Of a stretch of DNA of 64,000 nucleotides, positions 37,673 through 46,195 are shown one piece after another; position 1 is the first letter of the stretch, and each line of letters begins with the position of its first letter. The stretch is from NCBI GenBank assembly GCA_963819645.1, contig CAWFWZ010000014.1, positions 434,001-498,000 of the forward strand. The letters run 5' to 3'. The position numbers and the translations under genes were made by a program. Source of the DNA: CAVVDY01 sp963819645. GTDB lineage: Bacteria > Acidobacteriota > Terriglobia > Terriglobales > Acidobacteriaceae. A model generated the notes under the pieces. It did not search any database and was not told where the DNA came from. It saw only the letters and a program-made list of their open reading frames with translations.

Positions 37673-37976
37673 AACTGATCCTTGGAAGCCCTGGATGGGC
37701 AGTAGAGGATGGTGTAACCAAGTACGGTAACACGCTGGTTTTACGGGGTCAACGCGAGGGTTGCGAACGCGAGCCCGCCGGTTTCCAGAGTGTATGAATC
37801 GTTGGTGAAAGGGGAACGCGACAGTAAGGCCTTCGCTCCGGCGCCGCGCTTTTCTGGGGAGATAGAAGGTTCAAATCCCCTGCCACGAGAGGGCAGAGAA
37901 TTGGCGCCCACGGTTTCGGTACGCGTGCTGTCTCGCTTATCCTTCTTCTTAGAGAACAACGAGTGGGGGCCAAGCG
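37673..37976. other. gcvT upstream region
   Basis: The 300-bp divergent space between gcvT and the DinB-fold gene. No glycine riboswitch (tandem or single) was recognised on the gcvT strand. A GGTTCAAATCC sequence near 37870 resembles a tRNA T-loop but has no tRNA around it. Confidence 0.4.
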
Positions 37977-38549
37977 ATGGATATCAACGACGTCCGAACT
38001 TTGTATGCGTACAACCTGTGGGCGAGCCGGCGCCTGTTCTCGGCGCTGGAGAAGCTGAGCGACGCGCAGTTCACGGCCGCGGCGGTGAGCAGCTTCCCGT
38101 CTATTCGCGAGACGGTGTTTCACATCCTGGCAGCGGAGTGGATCTGGCTACAGCGTTGGCAGGGCGCATCGCCACGCGCGAGCGTCCCGAATGCCAACGC
38201 TTCGGGGAGGACGTGGAACGGGCTGACACCGGGCGAGAAGCCGAGCTATGAAGAGCTGGCGAGCGTCGCTGCGTTGCGTGACTTTGCCGAGTCGCTAGAG
38301 CAGAAGCGCCAGGCATTCCTCAGCTCGCTGAACGACGAGAAGCTGCAACGTCCGCTGAGCTACACCGATATGGCGGGGAAGCCGTTTGCTTTGCCGCTGG
38401 TTCAGCAGATGCAGCACGTGGTGAATCATGGCACCTATCATCGCGGGCAGGTGACGACGCTGCTGCGGCAGATCGGCGGCGAAACGGTTGCGCTCGATAT
38501 GTCGTATTTCTTCCGCGAGCAACAGGAGAAAGCGGCGCAGGTGGGGTGA
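37977..38549 (+). CDS. DinB-fold putative metal-dependent protein
   Basis: 190-residue DinB/YfiT-superfamily protein. The N-terminal helix LYAYNLWASRRLFSALEKL, the HILAAEWIWLQRW segment and the terminal HVVNHGTYHRGQVTTLLR carry the expected metal-binding histidines. The role of the group ranges from thiol transferases to unknown; it is distantly similar to the protein at 18400-18879. The start is ATG 37977, with GTGGGG upstream. The frame is intact. Confidence 0.8.
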   Translation: MDINDVRTLYAYNLWASRRLFSALEKLSDAQFTAAAVSSFPSIRETVFHILAAEWIWLQRWQGASPRASVPNANASGRTWNGLTPGEKPSYEELASVAALRDFAESLEQKRQAFLSSLNDEKLQRPLSYTDMAGKPFALPLVQQMQHVVNHGTYHRGQVTTLLRQIGGETVALDMSYFFREQQEKAAQVG

Positions 38550-38804
38550 GGATTCGTATCTCGGGCCGTCAACGTATGGCACTCATTCAACCGACCGAAT
38601 GAATGGGCACGCGGCCTCTCTTTCGCCTTCGCTCAAGGCGGGTTATTCAGGTGGGCGAGGTAGGAGGTCCCAAAAGATGAGGGGCTTCAGAACCTGTCGC
38701 GGCAGGCGCCGAAGCCCCATCAGGATCCTGCTGAAACTACCGACGGCTGGATGGGCACCCGGAAGCGTGAAGCTTACCAGTGCCTCATCCAGCCGCTGGC
38801 AAGG

Positions 38805-40412
38805 TTAGAAGGTTTGCACGTATCGTACGCACCCGTTCGCGATCAAGTCGTACGAAGGATCGACATAATGGGTTCCGGGCGTCCGGGGAGCGCTCAGCAC
38901 ACATTGAATGTCAACGACCCCGAGGTAGGCGGGCTGACCCGTGGCCCAACTCGCGATTACACTGTAAGCCTTACTGTTATTCGGGCTGGTGTAAGCGGTG
39001 ATGGTGTGAGGGTCAAATCCCGACTCAAACGAGTTGCTGTCCGGCGTGTTCGGCATGTACGCTGCCGCATAATCCACGAACGAGGGGGTTCCGCTGCCGG
39101 AAGTGGATGGCAGTTGGAACACTCCAAATTCGTTGCCAAAGAATTCTCCCATGGCGATCCCTAGATGGGTCGTGCCGGGAGCGACCGAGATTCCTGATGT
39201 GCCGGCAGAGAACCCGTCGAATTCAGGGAAGTTCACAAATTGACCTGGAGCGGTCCAACTGCCCGGAGATCCGTTGGTAAACGTGGCCTGCGTCAAGTCC
39301 GCTATGTATAGATTTCCAGTGAACTCAACTGTAGACAGCGCGATTCCGGTAGTGCAGTCCTCTGCGGCCGAATCGAGTTCCCCACCGCCGTTTCCGATAG
39401 GGTTTTCATATTCCAGCAACCCGCCAGTCGGAGTGGTCTGGAATATGTCATAGACACCGTTCTCGGCTGGGGAGAGGATGTAGCCCCGGTTAGGATCGGC
39501 GGAGATGTTTTCTGAAACTATGCTGTACGATGGGACGGCCGGGCTGAATGTGTTGGTGGCCAAATTCAGAATCTGAATGCCGTCTCCTGACGGGCCGCTG
39601 ACTCCCATGTTGATTGCCGCCGTGTTGGTCAGTGAGTTGACCGCGACACCGCAGTTCATGCAGATCCCTCCGGAGAAGCCCGCGAAGCCGTTGCTTCCGC
39701 TGGTGAGGCTATTGGTAAGTGTTGTTCCGGTGATCAAGTAGACGTCGGTATTATTGGCAGTACATACCGATTGTCCGGTCTGCGAATTCGAACCACAAGA
39801 GTTCACAACGTTCGGAGTCGCAACCGTTGCTGGGGAGCCTGGGCCTTCAATGGGCACAACCCTGACACCCGTGTTGCCACCCTCCCAGTATCCGTTTGGT
39901 ACGTAAGCCGCTACTGTAGTCTTTCCTTGCACCAGTCCCATGGAACTACCTGGCACACAAGATGCCAGGGTGTTGTTGTTTTGTGTGACCTGTACCTGTG
40001 AGCAGTTCGGCGGCACGCTGGCAAACAGGTTATTCGTCGAGGTTTTTCCGCTGATGGAAATGTAGTAGGTAGCGGTGCTAAGTCCCGACGGCAGTGTCAT
40101 GTTGATTCGATAGGAGGTTCCGATAACCTTGATTACGCTGTTGGCGGTAGCGGCCGTGCCGCTTTGACCGCAGGTCAGCGCCAAAGTAATCGACACGTCT
40201 GCCGGCGCGATGTTGCCGGTAGGAAAACCGCTGCCATTGATATTGACATTGTTGACTCCCGATACTCCGGTGCTTGGCGAAGTTGCTGCATTGAGATGCA
40301 CCGTCGTGGTCGCCTCGGCCGCCGGAATCAGAAAGACCAGGCAGCTTAGTAGCGCCAGCGCAAAGGGTAGACCCCGACCCACAGTTGTGGTCGAGGTCTC
40401 GCTGGTTTTCAT
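38805..40412 (-). CDS. Secreted protein with signal peptide, unknown function
   Basis: About 535-residue exported protein. It starts at ATG 40412 (MKTSETSTTTVGRG) with a hydrophobic signal stretch LPFALALLSCLVFLIPAAEA. Much of the rest is Ser/Thr/Gly-rich beta sequence with paired cysteines and segments like NPRGYILSPAENGVYDIFQTT and IALSTVEFTGNLYIADLTQAT, suggestive of a beta-propeller or repeat-type secreted protein; no named domain was recognised. The frame is open straight back through the upstream PEP-CTERM gene, but this is probably due to one extra A near 40414 that removes an ATGA stop/start overlap. Confidence 0.55.
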   Translation of the reverse strand: MKTSETSTTTVGRGLPFALALLSCLVFLIPAAEATTTVHLNAATSPSTGVSGVNNVNINGSGFPTGNIAPADVSITLALTCGQSGTAATANSVIKVIGTSYRINMTLPSGLSTATYYISISGKTSTNNLFASVPPNCSQVQVTQNNNTLASCVPGSSMGLVQGKTTVAAYVPNGYWEGGNTGVRVVPIEGPGSPATVATPNVVNSCGSNSQTGQSVCTANNTDVYLITGTTLTNSLTSGSNGFAGFSGGICMNCGVAVNSLTNTAAINMGVSGPSGDGIQILNLATNTFSPAVPSYSIVSENISADPNRGYILSPAENGVYDIFQTTPTGGLLEYENPIGNGGGELDSAAEDCTTGIALSTVEFTGNLYIADLTQATFTNGSPGSWTAPGQFVNFPEFDGFSAGTSGISVAPGTTHLGIAMGEFFGNEFGVFQLPSTSGSGTPSFVDYAAAYMPNTPDSNSFESGFDPHTITAYTSPNNSKAYSVIASWATGQPAYLGVVDIQCVLSAPRTPGTHYVDPSYDLIANGCVRYVQTF

Positions 40413-41003
40413 CTTTCTCTTGATACTTCTGATCTTGCTGCGCCACAAAAAGGCGAAGCTTCCCACTCCACTGCCTAACACCGCTAGGGAGGAAGGCTCA
40501 GGGATTGGGCTGCCTGTATCTCCGTACAGAATCGCAAGATCCCCATCCTGCAACGGTGATCCTCCGTCCGACAGGCTAATCGTGAAGTTCGGATTGATGT
40601 TTACGTGAGAGCTATCGTTCAGAGTGAGGCTGGTTGTGTTGAATGTACCGACCAGCGTAGCGCCGATAATGGGGTTGAGGTTGGAGAGCGGTGTGCCGTC
40701 GAGGGATATCCCATCGGCGTTCAGGGTGAAGTAGCCTGGACCGAACACCTGCGGACCACCGTTCATGAAGAATACGGTTAGGCTGGTGACGGTCAGCGAA
40801 ACTGACGTTGAAACCGGCCAAGTCGTGTCCGGAAATGCCGACGAGTTGATTCCCGTGTTGTTGGTGACGTCAAATTGTGCAGCATTCAAGCCAGTAACAT
40901 CGAACGACATGTATCCCATAGGGATACTGCTGGCGAAGGCTGAAGAGATGAGAAGAGGAACAGCAAGGGTTAAAGCAAGCAAACCGCGATAGGGTTTGTG
41001 CAT
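40410..41003 (-). CDS. PEP-CTERM-anchored exported protein
   Basis: About 197-residue exported protein: signal peptide MHKPYRGLLALTLAVPLLIS, an extracellular domain rich in Thr, Ser and Asn, and a PEP-CTERM sorting signal near the end (PIPEPSSLAVLGSGVGSFAF, then basic RSKIRSIKRK). The sorting signal would direct processing by an exosortase. The start is ATG 41003, with GGAGG 6 bp upstream. As written, the frame continues into the following protein. Removing one A would give a TGA at its natural end after the basic tail, overlapping the next ATG. Confidence 0.6.
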
Positions 41004-41474
41004 TCGATCCTCCAAATGGGGTGTGAAAAACGAGGCCGATGCTTCATATATTGAGCAATTCTGATACCACGAATAGCTCTGGAAACAGAAGCTTCAAAAA
41101 GGAAGTTCCTGAACCACAGTGCAACCGTATGCTCACGAGATAGGAAACGCTTTCTTAACAAGGACTCTATAAAAGGTTAAAAAAATGTTTACCTGACCCA
41201 TGGATATTATTTCTCTGACCCATAGATCGAGTAGTGCGCCGACTGAATTTGGGGTGAAGGGTAGACCAAATCTGTGACGAACATGGTTGCCCGCTTTGGG
41301 TGGACGGCTGGAACGAGAAGAGAAAGAGGCCTGATGGCCCACTTTAGTGCGGGGCAAATCATAGGGAGCCGCTACCAAATTAGTAGCTACTTTCGAACAG
41401 TTGCGTGCCCCGTGTAACATTGTCCGAAGCAGAAATTTCAAATCAGTCATAGCTTTCAAAAGGGGGATGCCCTT
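41004..41474. other. Intergenic region, AT-rich with a short direct repeat
   Basis: About 470 bp between the PEP-CTERM gene and the DUF3300 gene. The only repeat noticed is CTGACCCATGGAT (41193-41205) followed by CTGACCCATAGAT (41214-41226). The sequence around 41280-41400 has the look of a decayed transposase or an old coding region, but no frame supports this. Confidence 0.35.
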
Positions 41475-43004
41475 ATGCAGTGGTGTGACCGGGCGCTTTC
41501 GATTTTCCTCAGTACCAGCTTGACGTTGAGCGTGGTGGGTCTGGACGGGTGTAGCAAGAAGACGGAGCCGGCGCAGCAGGCTTCGACGGCACAACCGCAA
41601 GGACAGCAGCAGGACCAGCACGCACCAGCGACGCAATACGCTGTGCCGACGGCAGATCAGCTCTACCAACTGGTCGCGCCGATCGCGCTGTTCCCCGACA
41701 ATCTAGTGGCGCAGGTGCTGGCTGCCTCGACCTATCCCAACGAGGTGTCGGAGGCGTATCAGTGGATGCAGCAGAATTCCAGCCTGAAGGGACAGCAACT
41801 GCTCGACGCGGTGAACCAGCAATCGTGGGACGCCAGCGTCAAGGGCCTGACCCAGTTCAACGACGTGCTGAGCCAGATGGCGACGAACCTGTCGTGGACG
41901 TCGGCGCTGGGAGATGCCTACTTCAATGTGCCGCAGAGCGTGATGAATGCGGTACAGGTCATGCGGCAGCGCGCCTACGCGGCGGGCAATCTCAAGAGCA
42001 ATCAGCAACAGAATGTGACGGTGCAGAACGAGGCGCCAGGCGAAGCCGCGCCCGCGCCGGCTTCCTCGGGCGAGCCGCAGACGACGGTGGTGCAGCCTCC
42101 GCCGCAGACCATCATCATCCAGCCGTCGCAGCCGGAAGTGGTCTACGTCCCTACCTACAATCCAACGGTGGTGTACGGCGCACCGGTCGCAGTGTATCCG
42201 GGATACTCGACGGGAGCCGTGGTTGCGACCAGCCTGATCTCGTTCGGAGTCGGCATTGCCGTGGGCGCAGCCATCAGCGGAGGTGGCGGCTGTTGCGGGT
42301 GGGGATGGAACTCGTGGGGATGCGGCTGGCACAACTCCAGCGTGACCTACAACCGAAACGTCTACGTGTCGAACTCGAACACGTTCGTCAACCGCAATAA
42401 CTACTACAACCGCAACGTCAACAATCTCAATCGCGCCAATGTCAATAACGCGAACATCAACCGCAATAACATCAACAACGCGAATATCAATCGCGCGAAC
42501 GTAAATAACCGCGCCAACAATTTCAATCCCAACGCGCACAACAGTAACTTCACCGAACCCAAGTTCAATCAGAAGTACGATCAATCACAGTTCCGCAATC
42601 AGGGCGCGCAACAGCAGATGAACCGGGCGGAAGCGGGGGCGGCAATCAGGGCATCAGCAGGGCGGAGCCAATCAGGGTCGCTGAATCAGCAGGGCGGAGC
42701 AGGGAATCGGCCACAGCAGGGTAACGCCGCCAATATGCAGGCGCAGAATCGCGCCGGCAACGTGAACCAGCCCAATCGCGATCAGGCGCGCGGCTACGGA
42801 CAGCAGCCCGACCGCGGGACGAGTTCCGGCGCATTCAACGGCTACAGTCCTGGCGGCAATACCCGCACCAACAGCGCTCGCGGACAGCAGAGCCTGGAAG
42901 GCAGGAACCAGGGCGGTGGTGGCGGACAGCGCCAGGCAGCAGCTCGGCCGCAGCCCACACGCCAGCCGGCAGGTGGACACGAGGGCGGGGGACGCCGACG
43001 TTAA
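41475..43004 (+). CDS. DUF3300-domain lipoprotein with Asn-rich repeat
   Basis: About 509-residue lipoprotein: the leader ends LSVVGLDGC, whose cysteine is probably lipidated. The DUF3300 domain covers about residues 60-180 (QLVAPIALFPDNLVAQVLAA, ASTYPNEVSEAYQWMQ). A hydrophobic glycine segment follows (VGIAVGAAISGGGG), then a striking Asn-rich repeat at about residues 315-350 and a long Gln/Asn/Gly/Arg tail of low complexity. Around 42640-42680 the tail may be locally shifted, but this cannot be decided. GGGGG lies upstream of the ATG. It is paired with a DUF2950 gene, as is common in Acidobacteria. Confidence 0.75.
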   Translation: MQWCDRALSIFLSTSLTLSVVGLDGCSKKTEPAQQASTAQPQGQQQDQHAPATQYAVPTADQLYQLVAPIALFPDNLVAQVLAASTYPNEVSEAYQWMQQNSSLKGQQLLDAVNQQSWDASVKGLTQFNDVLSQMATNLSWTSALGDAYFNVPQSVMNAVQVMRQRAYAAGNLKSNQQQNVTVQNEAPGEAAPAPASSGEPQTTVVQPPPQTIIIQPSQPEVVYVPTYNPTVVYGAPVAVYPGYSTGAVVATSLISFGVGIAVGAAISGGGGCCGWGWNSWGCGWHNSSVTYNRNVYVSNSNTFVNRNNYYNRNVNNLNRANVNNANINRNNINNANINRANVNNRANNFNPNAHNSNFTEPKFNQKYDQSQFRNQGAQQQMNRAEAGAAIRASAGRSQSGSLNQQGGAGNRPQQGNAANMQAQNRAGNVNQPNRDQARGYGQQPDRGTSSGAFNGYSPGGNTRTNSARGQQSLEGRNQGGGGGQRQAAARPQPTRQPAGGHEGGGRRR

Positions 43005-43053
43005 GTGACGGGGCAATGCTGACTGTAGATTCCATAGAAATTGAGGTGGAGAT

Positions 43054-44007
43054 ATGACGGACTTGAAAGCGCACTCATACAATCCGCATCGTTCCTGCCG
43101 CCGGCAATGGTTGATAGCCGCGGCGCTGTTGCTGTCCTCAGCGATTTGCTTCGCGCAGGCCAATGGTGAGAAGACCTTCGCCTCTCCCGGCGATGCGGTG
43201 CTGGCGTTGTACAACGCTGCCAAGGCGAATGACACCCCGGCGCTGAACGCGCTGTTTGGCTCGAACGCCCAGAAGATCCTGAACACCGGCGACGCCGTGG
43301 CCGACAAGAACGCCCTCGCCAACTTCGTACGGCGCTATGACCAGATGCATCGCGTGGTGCAGGAGCCCGATGGCACGGTGACGCTTTATGTTGGCGCCGA
43401 CAACTGGCCCACGCCGATTCCCATCGTGAAGAACGGCAGCGGGCAGTGGTATTTCGATACCACAGCCGGCATGAAGGAGATTCTCTTCCGCCGCGTCGGC
43501 ACCAACGAGAACGATGCCATCGAGACCTTGCACACCCTGGTCGAGGCGCAGCACGACTACGCCGAACAGATGCACGACGGCAGCAAGACTAAGCAGTATG
43601 CGCTGAAGTTCATCAGCACCGACGGCAAGCAGGACGGCCTGTACTGGAAGACCGACGAGAGTCAGCCGGCGAGCCCGATCGGGCCGCTCATCGCCGACGC
43701 CAACAGCCAGGGCTACGACACGCAGCAGGGCAAGTCGACGCCGTTCCATGGCTATTACTACCGCATGCTCACCAAGCAAGGTGCGGCAGCCAAGGGCGGC
43801 GCGCGCGACTACGTCGTCAACGGGCAACTCACCAAGGGCTTCGCCTTCGTAGCCTATCCCGCCGAGTATCGCAACTCAGGAGTGACGACGTTCATCGTGA
43901 ACCAGGATGGCGTGGTGTACGAGAAAGACCTTGGGCCGGACACAGGGAAGCTGGGGGCTGCGATGACGGAGTACGATCCCGACTCCACGTGGAGTCGCGT
44001 GGATTAA
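43054..44007 (+). CDS. DUF2950 family exported protein
   Basis: 317-residue exported protein of the DUF2950 family. It starts with a basic leader and the hydrophobic stretch LIAAALLLSSAICFAQA, followed by the family-typical FASPGDAVLALYNAAKANDTPAL, a YDQMHRVV segment, LYWKTDESQPASPIGPLI and a C-terminal YRNSGVTTFIVNQDGVVYEKDLG. The function is unknown. It lies 49 bp after the DUF3300 gene and is almost certainly co-transcribed. GGTGGAG lies upstream of the ATG. Confidence 0.85.
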   Translation: MTDLKAHSYNPHRSCRRQWLIAAALLLSSAICFAQANGEKTFASPGDAVLALYNAAKANDTPALNALFGSNAQKILNTGDAVADKNALANFVRRYDQMHRVVQEPDGTVTLYVGADNWPTPIPIVKNGSGQWYFDTTAGMKEILFRRVGTNENDAIETLHTLVEAQHDYAEQMHDGSKTKQYALKFISTDGKQDGLYWKTDESQPASPIGPLIADANSQGYDTQQGKSTPFHGYYYRMLTKQGAAAKGGARDYVVNGQLTKGFAFVAYPAEYRNSGVTTFIVNQDGVVYEKDLGPDTGKLGAAMTEYDPDSTWSRVD

Positions 44008-44037
44008 TCCGATCTCGTATCCCCGCGGCGCGAACAA

Positions 44038-44367
44038 CTAATCCACGACGAACAGAGTGGCGCCTTCCTCCGTGTGGGAGCGGTGCGGCGGATCGCCGTC
44101 CCCGACCTGATAGCTCTGGTTGGGACGTAGCGAGAAGCGGTGGCCATCCTGCAACTCCACCTCGAGCGACCCGGAGAGACAGAACAGGACGTGGCCTTTG
44201 GAACACCAATGGTCCGCACGGTATCCGGGCGAGTACTCCAGGATGCGCACGCGAATCTCGCCAAAGTTCACGGTGCGCCATAGCGCGAAACCGGATTCGC
44301 CGGGGTGGCGGGTAGGCTCGACCTGCGCCCAATCAGTGGTGAACATCGGCAGCGGAGGCATCTTCAT
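44038..44367 (-). CDS. DHCW-motif cupin protein
   Basis: 109-residue small beta-barrel protein. The DHCW motif of this cupin group is present as RADHWCSKGHVLFCLSGSLEVEL, followed by the second strand pattern QVGDGDPPHRSHTEEGATLF. It is likely a metal-binding cupin of unknown substrate. The frame is intact; the start is ATG 44367. It is convergent with the DUF2950 gene. Confidence 0.8.
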   Translation of the reverse strand: MKMPPLPMFTTDWAQVEPTRHPGESGFALWRTVNFGEIRVRILEYSPGYRADHWCSKGHVLFCLSGSLEVELQDGHRFSLRPNQSYQVGDGDPPHRSHTEEGATLFVVD

Positions 44368-44527
44368 AGCACGATGATATCGTTTGCGCCGGCTCTCCCA
44401 CGTATCCCACGCACGTCACAATCCGCTGACAAAAGTATTACAGTGCCTCCCGGCTGAAGTTGTTAGTCTGAAGATGCTTGTGGGGAAGGGCGTCAAAGCG
44501 CCCGCTCGAAATCATTTCAAGGACAAC

Positions 44528-45412
44528 ATGATCGTCAAAGGGAAGCTTAATACTTCTACCGTTGTAGCTATGGCATTGTTCCACGTTGGCGCGGTGGCCG
44601 CGCTGTTTATGTTCAGCTGGAAGGCATTGTTTGTTGCGCTCTTCCTTTACTGGGTCGCGGGCAGCCTGGGCATCGGGCTGGGCTATCATCGCCTGCTGAC
44701 GCATCGCGGCTTCAAGTGTCCGAAGTGGTTCGAGTATTTCTTCACCGTCTGCGCCACGCTGGCGCTGGAGGGCGGGCCGATCTTCTGGGTGGGCGTGCAT
44801 CGGCTGCATCACCAGATCACCGACAAGCCGGGCGATCCGCATTCGCCGCGCGATGGCGGCTTCTGGGCGCACATGGGCTGGATCATGAGCGGCGAGAGCC
44901 TGCACAACACAACAGCGACAAGCTGCTGCCCTACGTTCCCGACCTTCGCAAAGACAAGTTCCACCTGTGGATCAGCAAGTATCACTGGGTGCCGATGATC
45001 GTGCTCGGCCTGGGCCTGCTGGCGATCGGCGGATGGCCGTTCGTGATGTGGGGCATCTTCTTCCGGACGTGTCTTCCTGTTGCACTCGACCTGGTTCGTG
45101 AATTCAGCGACGCACATGTGGGGCTCGCAAGCGCTTCGCCACCGATGACGATTCGCGCAATCTGTGGTGGGTGGCCTACCTCAGCTTCGGCGAAGGCTGG
45201 CACAACAATCATCACGCGCATCCGCAGTCGGCGCGGCACGGCCTGGCGTGGTATGAGTTCGATTTGAACTGGTACGCGATCAAGGCGTTCTCGATGGCTG
45301 GGATTGATTTCCGGATGTGAAGCTGCCGAAGCTGCGCTCGGCACGGGTACAGCCGGTGGAGACGGACAATGTCAGAGAACAGGCATTGGCCGCGGCGTAC
45401 AGCGGAGATTAG
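44528..45412 (+). CDS. Acyl-CoA desaturase, frameshifted
   Basis: Membrane fatty-acid desaturase (delta-9 type) that introduces a double bond using a di-iron centre held by histidine boxes. Box 1 is HRLLTH, box 2 is HRLHH and box 3 is HNNHH (in the 45200 region). Hydrophobic segments VVAMALFHVGAVAALFMF and LFVALFLYWVAGSLGIGL precede box 1. Frames shift near 44912 (net +2 or -1), 45081, 45133 and 45325. After repair the C-terminus reads through DVKLPKLRSARVQPVE to the TAG at 45410. ATG 44528 is preferred (AAGGA 7 bp upstream); ATG 44474 and 44384 are in frame too. Confidence 0.85.
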
Positions 45413-45613
45413 TTCGCACGTAGTTGTGCGAGCCGGTGCCCGGGGCGCCCGATTGTTTTTGGCGTACAACGAGCTTTGGGCACTTTTGTTGGGTCGCGCA
45501 GGGCACCCTCAGGTATCGCCCACCCCGGGCTTCGCTCAGGGCTAAACTCAGATCTTCGCAGCGCGACTGACGGGTGTGGGTTCCAGAGGGTTCGCTGACC
45601 TGAGGCGGCGTAA

Positions 45614-46195
45614 TCACTTCTGCACCAGCGCACTCGCGTCTCGACGCTTGCCGTGTCGATGCGCAGCGGCAGCTTGAAGGTGCTGGTGAGTCCCACATTG
45701 GGGTACTTGACTTTGAGATAGCGGTCGACGAAGAGCTGAAGAATCATTTGCGGGATTTCGATGTTATCGAGCTCGACCTTTCTGCACAGTGATGGTTCCG
45801 GTGCCGTTGCTGCCGCTAGCTTGAGCGATGACGTGTACGTCGTGTACTCCGGTGAAGACGCCGAGCAGCGGATTCTTCGAGCGCGCCTTTTCGGTGATGG
45901 CGTCGAAGTCGACTTTGGCGTGACCGTCGAGCGTGCCGGGTGTGGCGGCGAGGTTCAGGCCGCTGACGCCCTTCGGCATCTTCACTCCGCCTTCGGCGAA
46001 GTAGGCGTTGGCTTCGTCTTGCGTGATCTCGGTTGGCTTGGGATCGGGATGCTCGCGGGCGGCGTTCTGCTTCAGATGAGCGATCTTCTGCTCCATGCTG
46101 CGGTAGGCGGCGCTGTGGTGTGGCTGGTCCTGACCAGCGAGCAGCCCGGTCGCGAGAAACAGAACAAACGTGATGAGTTTCAGCGAAGCTCTCAT
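45614..46195 (-). CDS. Small exported protein of unknown function, frameshifted
   Basis: Begins MRASLKLITFVLFLATGLLA, a signal peptide, followed by a conserved-looking ITQDEANAYFAEGG segment. The first frame ends early, but removing one extra A near 45778 continues into VELDNIEIPQMILQLFVDR and DRYLKVKYPNVGLTSTF. The 3' end is uncertain: the next open frame runs on to 45409 through repeat-like DNA, while another phase stops at 45614 after ALVQK. It is coupled to the AsmA-like gene by an ATGA overlap at 46192-46195, so it may share its envelope role. Confidence 0.55.

Noticed and set aside
37801..37890. tRNA-like T-loop GGTTCAAATCC upstream of the DinB-fold gene
   Set aside because: No acceptor stem, anticodon arm or CCA end can be built around it, and the T stem does not pair.
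45409..45613. Continuation of the small exported protein beyond 45614
   Set aside because: The sequence becomes the dispersed repeat type and loses any protein-like pattern.
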